This document shows positions 1 to 6,489 of a stretch of DNA of 10,221 nucleotides, piece by piece. The stretch comes from SB15 sp964557285 (GTDB taxonomy: Bacteria; Chloroflexota; Anaerolineae; Aggregatilineales; J027), in contig CAZKZS010000168.1 in assembly GCA_964557285.1 (NCBI GenBank), forward strand, positions 1 through 10,221, given 5' to 3'. Position numbers and translations under genes: made by a program. The notes under the pieces are model-generated. The model was not told where the DNA came from. It made no database searches and saw nothing but the letters and a program-made list of their open reading frames with translations. Position 1 is the stretch's first letter. Each line of letters begins with the position of its first letter.

Positions 1-425
1 GCGGTTCGCTGGCAGGTAATCCGGCTGGGGTATTTACGCACGACTTAACCTATCAAAAAGTCTATGCTTCCATCTGGCCTTACTTGCTGGCGCTGGCGGC
101 CTTTTTGCTGCTGCTGGATATTGCAGTCCGGCGGATTGTGTTAAACAAACGGGAAATCGAAAAGGCACGGCAGGCTGTCTTTGGGATGGCACGCAGGCCA
201 TCGCTGGAAACCTCAGCCCGCATGTCGAGTTTAAAGGCGGCTAAAGAACGGGCATCTATCCCACAGGCAGAGGAAAAGCCGACGCTGCCCGTGCAGACCC
301 CAACACAAAGCCAGCCGCGTCCGCGCAGCGCCCCGCGTGTGGTTTCTCCTAAAATGCCGGAAGCCAAAACCGAAGGCAATATTGCCTCCCGTCTGCTGAA
401 ATCCCGGCAAAAGGATGAGGAATAG
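1..425 (+). CDS. C-terminal part of a membrane protein (possibly VWA/GATase-like), 5' end outside window
   Basis: An open frame enters from the left edge (first full codon at base 3) and ends at TAG 423-425, giving about 140 residues of a longer protein. The visible part has a short soluble stretch (GSLAGNPAGVFTHDL), one strong transmembrane helix (WPYLLALAAFLLLLDIAVRR), then a charged cytoplasmic-looking tail rich in Lys, Arg, Gln and Pro with no recognised domain. A final helix ending in LDIAVRR before a basic tail resembles the C-terminus of large Chloroflexota membrane proteins with von Willebrand A and glutamine-amidotransferase-like domains, but none of those domains lies in the window, so this identity is a guess from the helix and tail only. 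An internal TTG at 84 is unlikely to be a start because it falls inside the helix and the frame is open upstream. The end overlaps the next gene by 11 bases, suggesting one operon. Confidence 0.6.
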   Translation, partial: GSLAGNPAGVFTHDLTYQKVYASIWPYLLALAAFLLLLDIAVRRIVLNKREIEKARQAVFGMARRPSLETSARMSSLKAAKERASIPQAEEKPTLPVQTPTQSQPRPRSAPRVVSPKMPEAKTEGNIASRLLKSRQKDEE

Positions 426-1227
426 GGTGCGCGGCAGCGTCTTCCTGCTGGGGTTCATTTTTTTCGTGGTGGGATGCAGTTTAACCACTCAGGCCGACAT
501 CCAACCAACGGTTGTGATTGCTCCCACTTCCACCCCGGAAGTGAGCGCGGACTGGACAGAACTTGCACCCGGATTGACCACGCGCAAAGTACGGGTAGAA
601 CCGCCATACGCTTCTCTCAGCGCGTTTGATATGGTGGTGGTGCGGGTTGATCCTGCGATCATCGACCTGCGGGTGCATTATGAACCTACTGTATTACGCA
701 CCTTGCCGGAATGGAAAGACATCCTGCCTGACCCCCTGATGATTATCAATGGGTCATTTTTTACGGCGGAAGGTTACGCAGTGGGGCTGGTGGTCATAGA
801 TGGGCAGGCGTATGGCCGTTCACTGGAAGGTTACGGCGGGATGCTGCAAATTTCCAATGGAGAAGTCCGCGTGCGTTCACTGGTCGAAGAACCCTATCAG
901 GGGGAAATTTATCAGCAGGTGGTACAGGGCTTCCCGATGTTTGTCCAGCCGGGGGGCGAGCCAGCCCGCACAGGCGACGGATTTGACGACCCCTCCCGCC
1001 GCACGATAGTTGCTCAGGAAACCAGTGGTCATCTACTTTTTATGATTACTGAAAATGGCCTGATAACGCTGCGTAATGCGCTGAATTGGCTGGTGCAAAC
1101 AGAACATTTTGATATTGACGTGGCTTTTGGATTGGATGGGGGAAAATCAACAGGCATGTATCTGGTTGGGACATTCTATCCGTCCGTTGAGCCAGTCCCC
1201 GTTGTAATTGCTGCTTACTCACGCTAG
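415..1227 (+). CDS. Lipoprotein with phosphodiester glycosidase (NAGPA/DUF2233) domain
   Basis: This encodes a 270-residue exported lipoprotein. Residues 1-20 form a signal peptide (RNRVR, then a hydrophobic core) ending in the lipobox VVGC, with Cys21 the lipidation site. A Thr/Pro-rich linker leads into a domain of the phosphodiester glycosidase type (family of the lysosomal 'uncovering enzyme' NAGPA; bacterial DUF2233). Family landmarks are IINGSFFTAEG (about residues 103-113), the SRRTIVAQ segment and GLDGGKST near the C-terminus, the counterpart of the usual LDGGGS motif. Family members remove sugar groups from phosphodiesters or act on cell-wall glycopolymers; the substrate here cannot be read from sequence. 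The ATG at 415 lies inside the previous gene and lacks a well-spaced ribosome site. GTG 427 is an alternative start, six bases after GAGG (417-420), and would shorten the signal peptide by four residues. The stop is 32 bases before glyQS. Confidence 0.82.
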   Translation: MRNRVRGSVFLLGFIFFVVGCSLTTQADIQPTVVIAPTSTPEVSADWTELAPGLTTRKVRVEPPYASLSAFDMVVVRVDPAIIDLRVHYEPTVLRTLPEWKDILPDPLMIINGSFFTAEGYAVGLVVIDGQAYGRSLEGYGGMLQISNGEVRVRSLVEEPYQGEIYQQVVQGFPMFVQPGGEPARTGDGFDDPSRRTIVAQETSGHLLFMITENGLITLRNALNWLVQTEHFDIDVAFGLDGGKSTGMYLVGTFYPSVEPVPVVIAAYSR

Positions 1228-1248
1228 ATTCATAAGGTTTGAGTCTAC

Positions 1249-1256
1249 AGGTAGAG
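1249..1256 (+). promoter_or_regulatory. Ribosome binding site fixing the glyQS start
   Basis: AGGTAGAG lies just ahead of ATG 1260, with AGG eight bases away. It supports ATG 1260 (protein beginning MSLTFQEV) over the in-frame TTG 1239, which would add seven residues not expected in the family. Confidence 0.5.
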
Positions 1257-1259
1257 TAT

Positions 1260-4256
1260 ATGTCACTCACGTTTCAAGAGGTGGTTACTAAACTTCAACA
1301 ATTTTGGACACAAGAACACGGATGCGTCCTGTGGCAGCCTTATAATGTTCAGCTTGGTGCGGGAACGGGCAATCCCGCGACTTTGCTTCGGGTACTGGGA
1401 CCAGAACCCTGGCGCGTCGCCTATGTTGAACCCAGTGTGCGACCGGACGATGGGCGTTATGGCGAAAACCCAAACCGGATGCAATATTATTTTCAATATC
1501 AGGTCATTTTGAAGCCCGACCCCGGCAACCCACAGGAAATTTACCTTCAAAGTCTGGAAGCCATCGGTATCAACACCCGCGAACATGACATCCGTTTTGT
1601 GGAAGATAACTGGGAAAGCCCAGCATTAGGCGCGTGGGGGCTGGGCTGGGAAGTCTGGATGGATGGACAGGAAATCACCCAGTTCACGTATTTTCAGCAG
1701 GCAGGCGGCATCAATCTTGAACCCGTCAGTGTGGAAATTACCTATGGGCTGGAACGGATTGTGCTGGCCTTGCAGGGGGTGAACTCCGTCTGGGATATTG
1801 AATTTACCAGAGGTTTAAGCTACGGTGATATGTTCCTTCGCAGCGAAATTGAACACTGCACCTACTATTTTGAAGTGGCAGATGTGGAAGGGCTGCGAAA
1901 TACCTTTAATGTTTACGAGCAGGAGCATCACCGGGCGCTGGAACGGGGTTTAGTGATCCCCGCTTATGATTATGTGTTAAAGTGTTCACACCTGTTTAAT
2001 GTACTGGATACACGCGGCGCGATTGGGGTGACAGAACGGGCGCAGTATTTCCGCCGGATGCGGACAATGACCTTAAATATTGCTAAAGCCTATGCCCGCC
2101 AGCGTGAGGAGATGGAACATCCCTTTACCCGTCTTGTCACAGGCTGGTCAGTTCCTTACGAACCCTTAAAAGCGGTTGAAATTCCTGCCCTCTCCTCACC
2201 AGCGGATTTTCTTTTTGAAATAGGGGTAGAAGAACTGCCCGCCGGAGATGTCAAAAGCGCTTTAGATCAACTCAACAATTTAGCCCCTCAATTTTTTGAT
2301 AGTCTGCGGCTAAGTCATGGAGGGCTTGAAATTAAGGCGACGCCGCGCCGTCTGGTGCTGGTCGCCCGTCAGCTTGTGCCATCTCAGGCCGACCAGACCG
2401 AAGAGGTCAAAGGGCCGCCCGTAAGTGTGGCTGTGGACAAGGATGGTCAGTGGACAAAAGCCGCCGAAGGCTTTGCCCGCAAACAGGGCGTCACCGTAGC
2501 GCAGTTGCAGCGTAAACAGCTTGACGGCGGAGCGTATGTGGTAGCGGTGGTGGAACACAAAGGCCGCCCGACGCCTCAGGTCCTTGCTGATGAACTACCG
2601 CATCTGGTTGCCAGCATTAAGTTCGATAAGTCAATGCGCTGGAACGCCAGTGGCATCGCTTTTTCTCGTCCGATTCGCTGGTTTACCGCCCTCTATGGCA
2701 GTCAGGTGATTCCCTTTGAATATGCTCATGTCAAAAGCGGAAACAGCACACGCGGCGTTCGCCCGTTGGGTTCACCGGAAATACGCTTAGAGAATGTAGA
2801 CAGCTATTTTGCGGCGCTGGAATCGCAGGGCATTATTTTAGATACCGAAAAACGTCGGGAAGTCATCCAGCAGCAGGCGCAGCAGTTGGCGGAAGCCGTC
2901 AACGGCCGCGTGCCTGATGACCCCGGGCTGCTGGAAGAAGTCACGAATCTGGTTGAACAGCCTACTGCCCTGCGCGGCACGTTTGATGAACGTTTTTTAA
3001 AGCTGCCACGTGAAGTGCTGGTCACAGTCATGAAAAAACACCAGCGTTATTTTGCCGTGGAAGATGAACAGGGTCGTTTGCTGCCCTATTTTATTGCCAT
3101 TCGGAATGGGGATGCTGAACATCTTGAGATTGTGACCTACGGCAACGAGCATGTGCTGGTAGCACGGTTCACCGATGCAGAATTTTTCTACAATGCCGAT
3201 GTCAAACAGCCGCTTGAGGTATACCTTGACCGCCTCAGTACCTTGACCTTTCAGGAAAAATTGGGGTCAATGCTGGATAAAAATAACCGGCTGGCAGGCA
3301 TGGTTAGAGATTTTGGGCTAATGCTGAATGCGGCAGATGATTTAATTGATGTTGCTCAACGTGCGGCACAACTGCTCAAGGCCGACCTTGCGACCCAGAT
3401 GGTGGTAGAAATGACTTCGCTGCAAGGTACGATGGGGCGCATTTACGCGGAACAGCAGGGCGCAGATCCGGCGGTTGCCAATGCAATTTATGAACACTGG
3501 CTGCCCCGTTTTGCAGGGGATGATTTGCCCGCAAGCGCGGCAGGGGTACTGTTATCCCTGTTAGACCGTTTGGACAGCCTGGTAGGGTTATTTGCAGTTG
3601 GATTAGCCCCTACGGGCAGCGCTGATCCGTTTGCACTGCGTCGGGCGGCATTAGGGCTGCTGCAAATCCTGATCGACCGTGACCTTGAATTAAACTTACG
3701 GGGGGCGGTGTCGCTGGTTGCCCGCGCCCAACCTGTAGAAGTTAGCTACGAACGGGAACAGGAAGTGCTGGAATTCATTGGCGGGCGGTTTAAGGCCATG
3801 CTGCTGGAACAGGGCGAACCCTTTGACGTGGTTGAAGCGGTGCTGGCGGAACAAAAACACAATCCCGCCCGTGCCATGCAGGGAATCCAGCAGTTAAAGG
3901 TCTGGACGCAGCACGAAAATTGGGCGTTTATTCTGGATAACTTTGCACGCTGCGTGCGGATTATTCGTAATCTGGATGAAATTTATGAACTGCGTCCGAA
4001 CGACCTGATTGAACCTGCTGAAATTGCGCTCTACAAAGCCTATCATTATCTGGTCAATACGCTGCCTCTGGAATACAACATCGGTGATTTTCTGGATGCT
4101 TTTGCGCCGCTTGCCCCCACTGTCAACGCCTTTTTTGATAACGTGATGGTCATGGCAGAGGATGTCAAAGTACGGCAGAATCGGCTGGCGCTGCTGCAAT
4201 CCCTCACCGCTTTAACCCGAGGTCGCGCCGATTTAAGCCATATGACAGGATTTTAA
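1260..4256 (+). CDS. glyQS: Glycyl-tRNA synthetase, fused alpha-beta single chain
   Basis: This enzyme charges tRNA-Gly with glycine in the cytoplasm. It is the bacterial alpha/beta type, unrelated in its beta part to the archaeal/eukaryotic GlyRS, and here both subunits form one 998-residue chain. Residues 1 to about 290 are the catalytic alpha subunit (class II core): motif 2 region with VRPDDGRYGENPNR at 60-73 and motif 3 EITYGLERI at 159-167. A linker of about 25 residues leads to the beta part, which opens with FLFEIGVEELPAG from residue 317. The beta part keeps MKKHQRYF (591-598), the RFAGDDLPAS segment, DPFALRR (789-795) and a C-terminal DALR-like anticodon-binding region ending with FFDNVMVMAED. 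No stop or frameshift separates the halves, and the length matches alpha (about 300) plus beta (about 690). Such fusions are known, for example in Chlamydia. Transcription probably ends at the hairpin about 50 bases downstream. Confidence 0.97.
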   Translation: MSLTFQEVVTKLQQFWTQEHGCVLWQPYNVQLGAGTGNPATLLRVLGPEPWRVAYVEPSVRPDDGRYGENPNRMQYYFQYQVILKPDPGNPQEIYLQSLEAIGINTREHDIRFVEDNWESPALGAWGLGWEVWMDGQEITQFTYFQQAGGINLEPVSVEITYGLERIVLALQGVNSVWDIEFTRGLSYGDMFLRSEIEHCTYYFEVADVEGLRNTFNVYEQEHHRALERGLVIPAYDYVLKCSHLFNVLDTRGAIGVTERAQYFRRMRTMTLNIAKAYARQREEMEHPFTRLVTGWSVPYEPLKAVEIPALSSPADFLFEIGVEELPAGDVKSALDQLNNLAPQFFDSLRLSHGGLEIKATPRRLVLVARQLVPSQADQTEEVKGPPVSVAVDKDGQWTKAAEGFARKQGVTVAQLQRKQLDGGAYVVAVVEHKGRPTPQVLADELPHLVASIKFDKSMRWNASGIAFSRPIRWFTALYGSQVIPFEYAHVKSGNSTRGVRPLGSPEIRLENVDSYFAALESQGIILDTEKRREVIQQQAQQLAEAVNGRVPDDPGLLEEVTNLVEQPTALRGTFDERFLKLPREVLVTVMKKHQRYFAVEDEQGRLLPYFIAIRNGDAEHLEIVTYGNEHVLVARFTDAEFFYNADVKQPLEVYLDRLSTLTFQEKLGSMLDKNNRLAGMVRDFGLMLNAADDLIDVAQRAAQLLKADLATQMVVEMTSLQGTMGRIYAEQQGADPAVANAIYEHWLPRFAGDDLPASAAGVLLSLLDRLDSLVGLFAVGLAPTGSADPFALRRAALGLLQILIDRDLELNLRGAVSLVARAQPVEVSYEREQEVLEFIGGRFKAMLLEQGEPFDVVEAVLAEQKHNPARAMQGIQQLKVWTQHENWAFILDNFARCVRIIRNLDEIYELRPNDLIEPAEIALYKAYHYLVNTLPLEYNIGDFLDAFAPLAPTVNAFFDNVMVMAEDVKVRQNRLALLQSLTALTRGRADLSHMTGF

Positions 4257-4302
4257 AATTTGTACCGCTTGCTCCCCCCTTTCATCAAAAATTGCTATTA
4301 AA

Positions 4303-4334
4303 CAAAAACACCGGATAAGCATCCGGTGTTTTTT
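4303..4334. terminator. Bidirectional Rho-independent terminator
   Basis: A perfect nine-base-pair stem (ACACCGGAT 4308-4316 and ATCCGGTGT 4321-4329) with an AAGC loop is followed by T-rich sequence to 4334 and preceded by a run of A. On the + strand it ends glyQS (stop at 4256). On the minus strand the A-run becomes the U-tract and ends the membrane protein gene whose stop lies at 4354. One hairpin therefore serves both convergent genes. Confidence 0.9.
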
Positions 4335-4353
4335 CTGACTTCCTGGCTGACAA

Positions 4354-4965
4354 TTAAATAATGTCATCTTTTCCCAATCGAACTTTCATCCGTTCGATGT
4401 TCTCTTCCACCACAATATCAGAGTGTTTGTGTTTTGCACCGTTGCCATTGGCACGCAGGGTATAGGGTTTGTCTTTGCAGAGCAGTTTCAGCCCGACCAC
4501 AAAACAGGCCACGATAAACAGCAGGCGAATCAGCGAACTGGTAGCGAGCATAAACATAGTCCCCAGCCCCGCAAAAGCAACTGCACTGACAATTGCCATC
4601 CATCGACCAATCACGCGCAGGTCACGTATTTCCATACGTTCGCCCATAATCATCAGCCCCAGGCCAAAAAATACCCCGTATAGTGTCCAGGCAAATGCCC
4701 AGCTTTCCCAGTATCCGGTCACGGCCTGAACCAGCAGCAGCCCACCCGTCCCACTGATTAACATGCCGGGAACCGCCATCGGCGCAAGAGATTTATTTTC
4801 GGAATAAGCCAGCGCCATGAGTCCCAACCCCGGCAGCAGGATAAACAGAGGCCAGAGTTTATCCAGACCCAGCAGGAGCAGAACTCCTAATCCAATCAGC
4901 GCGACCGCGCCAAATGTGCGTTTATTGCTTTCGTTCATTGACAGTTCCATCGTAGACAACCCCAT
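4354..4965 (-). CDS. Six-helix integral membrane protein of unknown function
   Basis: A protein of about 203 residues (from ATG 4965) dominated by six hydrophobic segments. In order they contain TFGAVALIGLGVLLLLGL, LWPLFILLPGLGLMALAY, PGMLISGTGGLLLVQAV, TLYGVFFGLGLMIMG, IVSAVAFAGLGTMFMLA and RLLFIVACFVVGLKLL. The first pair, with a Leu/Gly-rich helix, a short turn and LWPLFIL, resembles the LiaI/LiaF-like (DUF5668-type) transmembrane hairpin found in envelope-stress and small membrane proteins; that is a pattern impression, not a firm assignment. A hydrophilic charged tail (about 40 residues, ending RLGKDDII) follows the last helix and is probably cytoplasmic. The start is uncertain: in-frame ATGs occur at 5001, 4965, 4950 and 4938. 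The 5001 ATG has no ribosome site and is least likely; 4965 is preceded by a purine-rich GAGAAAG. It is transcribed divergently from the zinc-ribbon gene and converges on glyQS. Confidence 0.8.
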   Translation of the reverse strand: MGLSTMELSMNESNKRTFGAVALIGLGVLLLLGLDKLWPLFILLPGLGLMALAYSENKSLAPMAVPGMLISGTGGLLLVQAVTGYWESWAFAWTLYGVFFGLGLMIMGERMEIRDLRVIGRWMAIVSAVAFAGLGTMFMLATSSLIRLLFIVACFVVGLKLLCKDKPYTLRANGNGAKHKHSDIVVEENIERMKVRLGKDDII

Positions 4966-5024
4966 CTCATGTGCTTTCTCTATCTTGTATACGTGACACA
5001 TGGGGCTGAGGTTTCGCGCTTCAG

Positions 5025-5033
5025 TGTTATAAT
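5025..5033 (+). promoter_or_regulatory. Extended -10 promoter for the zinc-ribbon/J-protein pair
   Basis: TGTTATAAT contains a perfect TATAAT (5028-5033) preceded by TG one base upstream, the extended -10 arrangement that works with a weak -35; no good -35 is visible at 16-18 bases. Transcription would start near 5040, about 25 bases before ATG 5065. The site sits in the divergent spacer between this gene and the minus-strand membrane protein. Confidence 0.6.
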
Positions 5034-5064
5034 TTTAGGTACGCCGATAAAAAGGAAATTTTTC

Positions 5065-5394
5065 ATGTCCGATAGTCCGAATAAGCCGCCTCTCGTTCCC
5101 CCTGTGTCTGTGCCAGAAGGACAGGGGCCAATTTCTCCGCGCACACAGTGGGCCTGTCCGCGCTGCGGCTCAACCGATTTAGCCTCGACGTATCTGGTGG
5201 ATTACAGCGATAATTTTGGGAATGTATATCTTGCGCCGAAGGGGTTACGCCTGCGAAAACTCCGCCGTCTGCTGCGACCCTTTAAAGCGCTGACTGTCGT
5301 TTACGCGGATACCTGTCGCAACTGTGGCATGGTCATCCTGGAAGTGAATACAGAAGACCTGGCGGAGGCTGAAAGACGGTTTGGGAGACGCTAA
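5065..5394 (+). CDS. Small zinc-ribbon protein, function unknown
   Basis: A 109-residue protein. The start at ATG 5065 is chosen because AAAGGAA (5051-5057) lies at good spacing and the extended -10 promoter is just upstream; in-frame starts further upstream would precede that promoter. After a Pro-rich, probably disordered N-terminus (residues 1-27), two CxxC knuckles appear: CPRCG at 31-35 and CRNCG at 84-88. Their spacing fits a zinc ribbon with a 49-residue insert between knuckles. The insert contains a strongly basic stretch, LRLRKLRRLLRPFK (61-74), that could contact nucleic acid or a membrane surface. The C-terminus is a charged helix (EDLAEAERRFGRR). No signal peptide or membrane segment is seen, so it is presumably cytoplasmic. 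It overlaps the J-protein gene by 14 bases, implying co-translation and possibly a joint task. I do not recognise a named family. Confidence 0.8.
   Translation: MSDSPNKPPLVPPVSVPEGQGPISPRTQWACPRCGSTDLASTYLVDYSDNFGNVYLAPKGLRLRKLRRLLRPFKALTVVYADTCRNCGMVILEVNTEDLAEAERRFGRR
5364..5368 (+). promoter_or_regulatory. Ribosome binding site for the TTG-started J-protein gene
   Basis: GGAGG lies inside the end of the zinc-ribbon gene, 12 bases before TTG 5381. The frame is closed upstream by TGA at 5345-5347, and the only other candidate, CTG 5369, touches the site directly. TTG 5381 is therefore the best start, although the spacing is a little long. Confidence 0.5.
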
Positions 5395-6448
5395 GCGGAT
5401 AAGAAAATTAACTTACAACCCGCAGCAAGATTATTATGATATTCTGGGGGTCAGTACCAGCGCCAGCCGTGAAGAAATTCAGCAGAGCTATCGTCAGAAA
5501 GCCAAGCAGCTGCATCCCGACCTGAATCCTGACCGCAAAGCATGGGCGACAGAGCAGTTTCAACGGCTGAATGAGGCGTATGATGTGCTGAGTGATACCA
5601 ATCTCCGGCACAAATATGATGAACTGCGCTGGCCTTATCACCGTCCTCAAGCCGATAAGTTTTCCTCGCGGGCATGGACGGCAGAAGATCGCTGGTGGGA
5701 GCAGCAACGGCGCAGCCCGCATGTTTATGCTGCGACACGGCCTACCCGGGAACCTGCTGGTGCGTGGCTGGAAAAAACCCATTTTGCATTTTTGCGTCCG
5801 GCCTATGCTGTGCTGGTGGATTTATTAAACAGCCCCTATCGTTACGTTTTAAATTTGCTTGCGGTAGCGATTATCGGCGTGCTGGTGTTTCAGATGCTTA
5901 TTCTGGGGGGGGTGGTGCAGCTTCCCGAAGAAGAAGTCTCCGGCACGTCTGCCCAACAGGAAAATGTATCCAGTGTTACCAGTGGCATTGTGCCGACGGA
6001 AATGCCTCCAACGGCTGTCCCAACGGTTTTTTCGACCACGCGCGTGGCGTTAAAAAGCTGTGCGCCGGATATTTTAGTGACGGTACGTGCGTTAGAATTA
6101 GTTGGGCGGGTGCTGCAAATCAAAGCCGATTATAAAGTGTCCAACGGAGAGACTATTACCGATACCCGGGGTATTTCGCTCAATCGGGTAACTATCTTAA
6201 ATGATACAATGGCCGAACTGGTACAGGGGACCCAAATTCAGGGAAGCGAAATTGATTTTATCCTGACCTACGACCCTGCTCTGGGAGACAGCTTTCCTTT
6301 ACTGGATGATATTGTCATTTCCAGCAATACCTCCTATGGCAAAAATATGATAGACGGCGTTTACCTGCTTCACTGGACGCCCATTCTTTCCAGTGGGTCG
6401 CCGCATTTTGCCTGTGATGTACTGGTGAATGTGGTGGTGGATGAATAA
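5381..6448 (+). CDS. Membrane-anchored J-domain (DnaJ-like) protein
   Basis: A 355-residue protein with a J-domain at about residues 17-83: DYYDILGV, the helix II region QQSYRQKAKQLHPDLNP with the essential HPD triad at 45-47, and helices III-IV ending RLNEAYDVLSDTNLRHKYDE. J-domains stimulate the ATPase of DnaK (Hsp70). The Gly/Phe region, the CxxCxGxG zinc repeats and the client-binding domain of true DnaJ are all absent, so this is a type III J-protein. After a Trp/Arg-rich linker, one transmembrane helix (about 155-178, core NLLAVAIIGVLVFQMLIL) should anchor it with the J-domain in the cytoplasm. Outside lie a Thr/Pro-rich spacer (about 196-220) and a probable beta-rich domain (about 222-355) that I do not recognise. 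Its only cysteines, C227 and C345, sit near its two ends and could form a disulfide. The start is TTG 5381, inside the zinc-ribbon gene. Confidence 0.88.
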   Translation: MGDAKRIRKLTYNPQQDYYDILGVSTSASREEIQQSYRQKAKQLHPDLNPDRKAWATEQFQRLNEAYDVLSDTNLRHKYDELRWPYHRPQADKFSSRAWTAEDRWWEQQRRSPHVYAATRPTREPAGAWLEKTHFAFLRPAYAVLVDLLNSPYRYVLNLLAVAIIGVLVFQMLILGGVVQLPEEEVSGTSAQQENVSSVTSGIVPTEMPPTAVPTVFSTTRVALKSCAPDILVTVRALELVGRVLQIKADYKVSNGETITDTRGISLNRVTILNDTMAELVQGTQIQGSEIDFILTYDPALGDSFPLLDDIVISSNTSYGKNMIDGVYLLHWTPILSSGSPHFACDVLVNVVVDE

Positions 6449-6477
6449 AAAAGGGGTGAGGAGATGCCCACACCCCT
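6447..6477 (-). terminator. Rho-independent terminator of the BTAD regulator gene
   Basis: AGGGGTG (6452-6458) pairs with CACCCCT (6471-6477) around a 12-base loop. Read on the minus strand, the hairpin is followed by TTTTTTATT, so it ends the regulator gene whose stop lies at 6490. On the + strand it is followed by A-rich rather than T-rich sequence, so it is a poor terminator for the J-protein gene, whose stop codon it touches. Confidence 0.75.
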
Positions 6478-6489
6478 AAAAATGGACTG

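Noticed and set aside
1239..1259. Upstream TTG start for the glycyl-tRNA synthetase, adding seven residues
   Set aside because: ATG 1260 has a nearby AGGTAG site and gives the expected family N-terminus (MSLTFQEV).
4969..5064. N-terminal extension of the zinc-ribbon protein from upstream alternative starts
   Set aside because: The extension would begin upstream of the likely promoter, and ATG 5065 has a good ribosome site.
5674..6135. 153-codon frame on the + strand inside the J-protein gene
   Set aside because: It is an out-of-frame shadow of the J-protein, rich in Cys, Gly and Arg, with no domain of its own.
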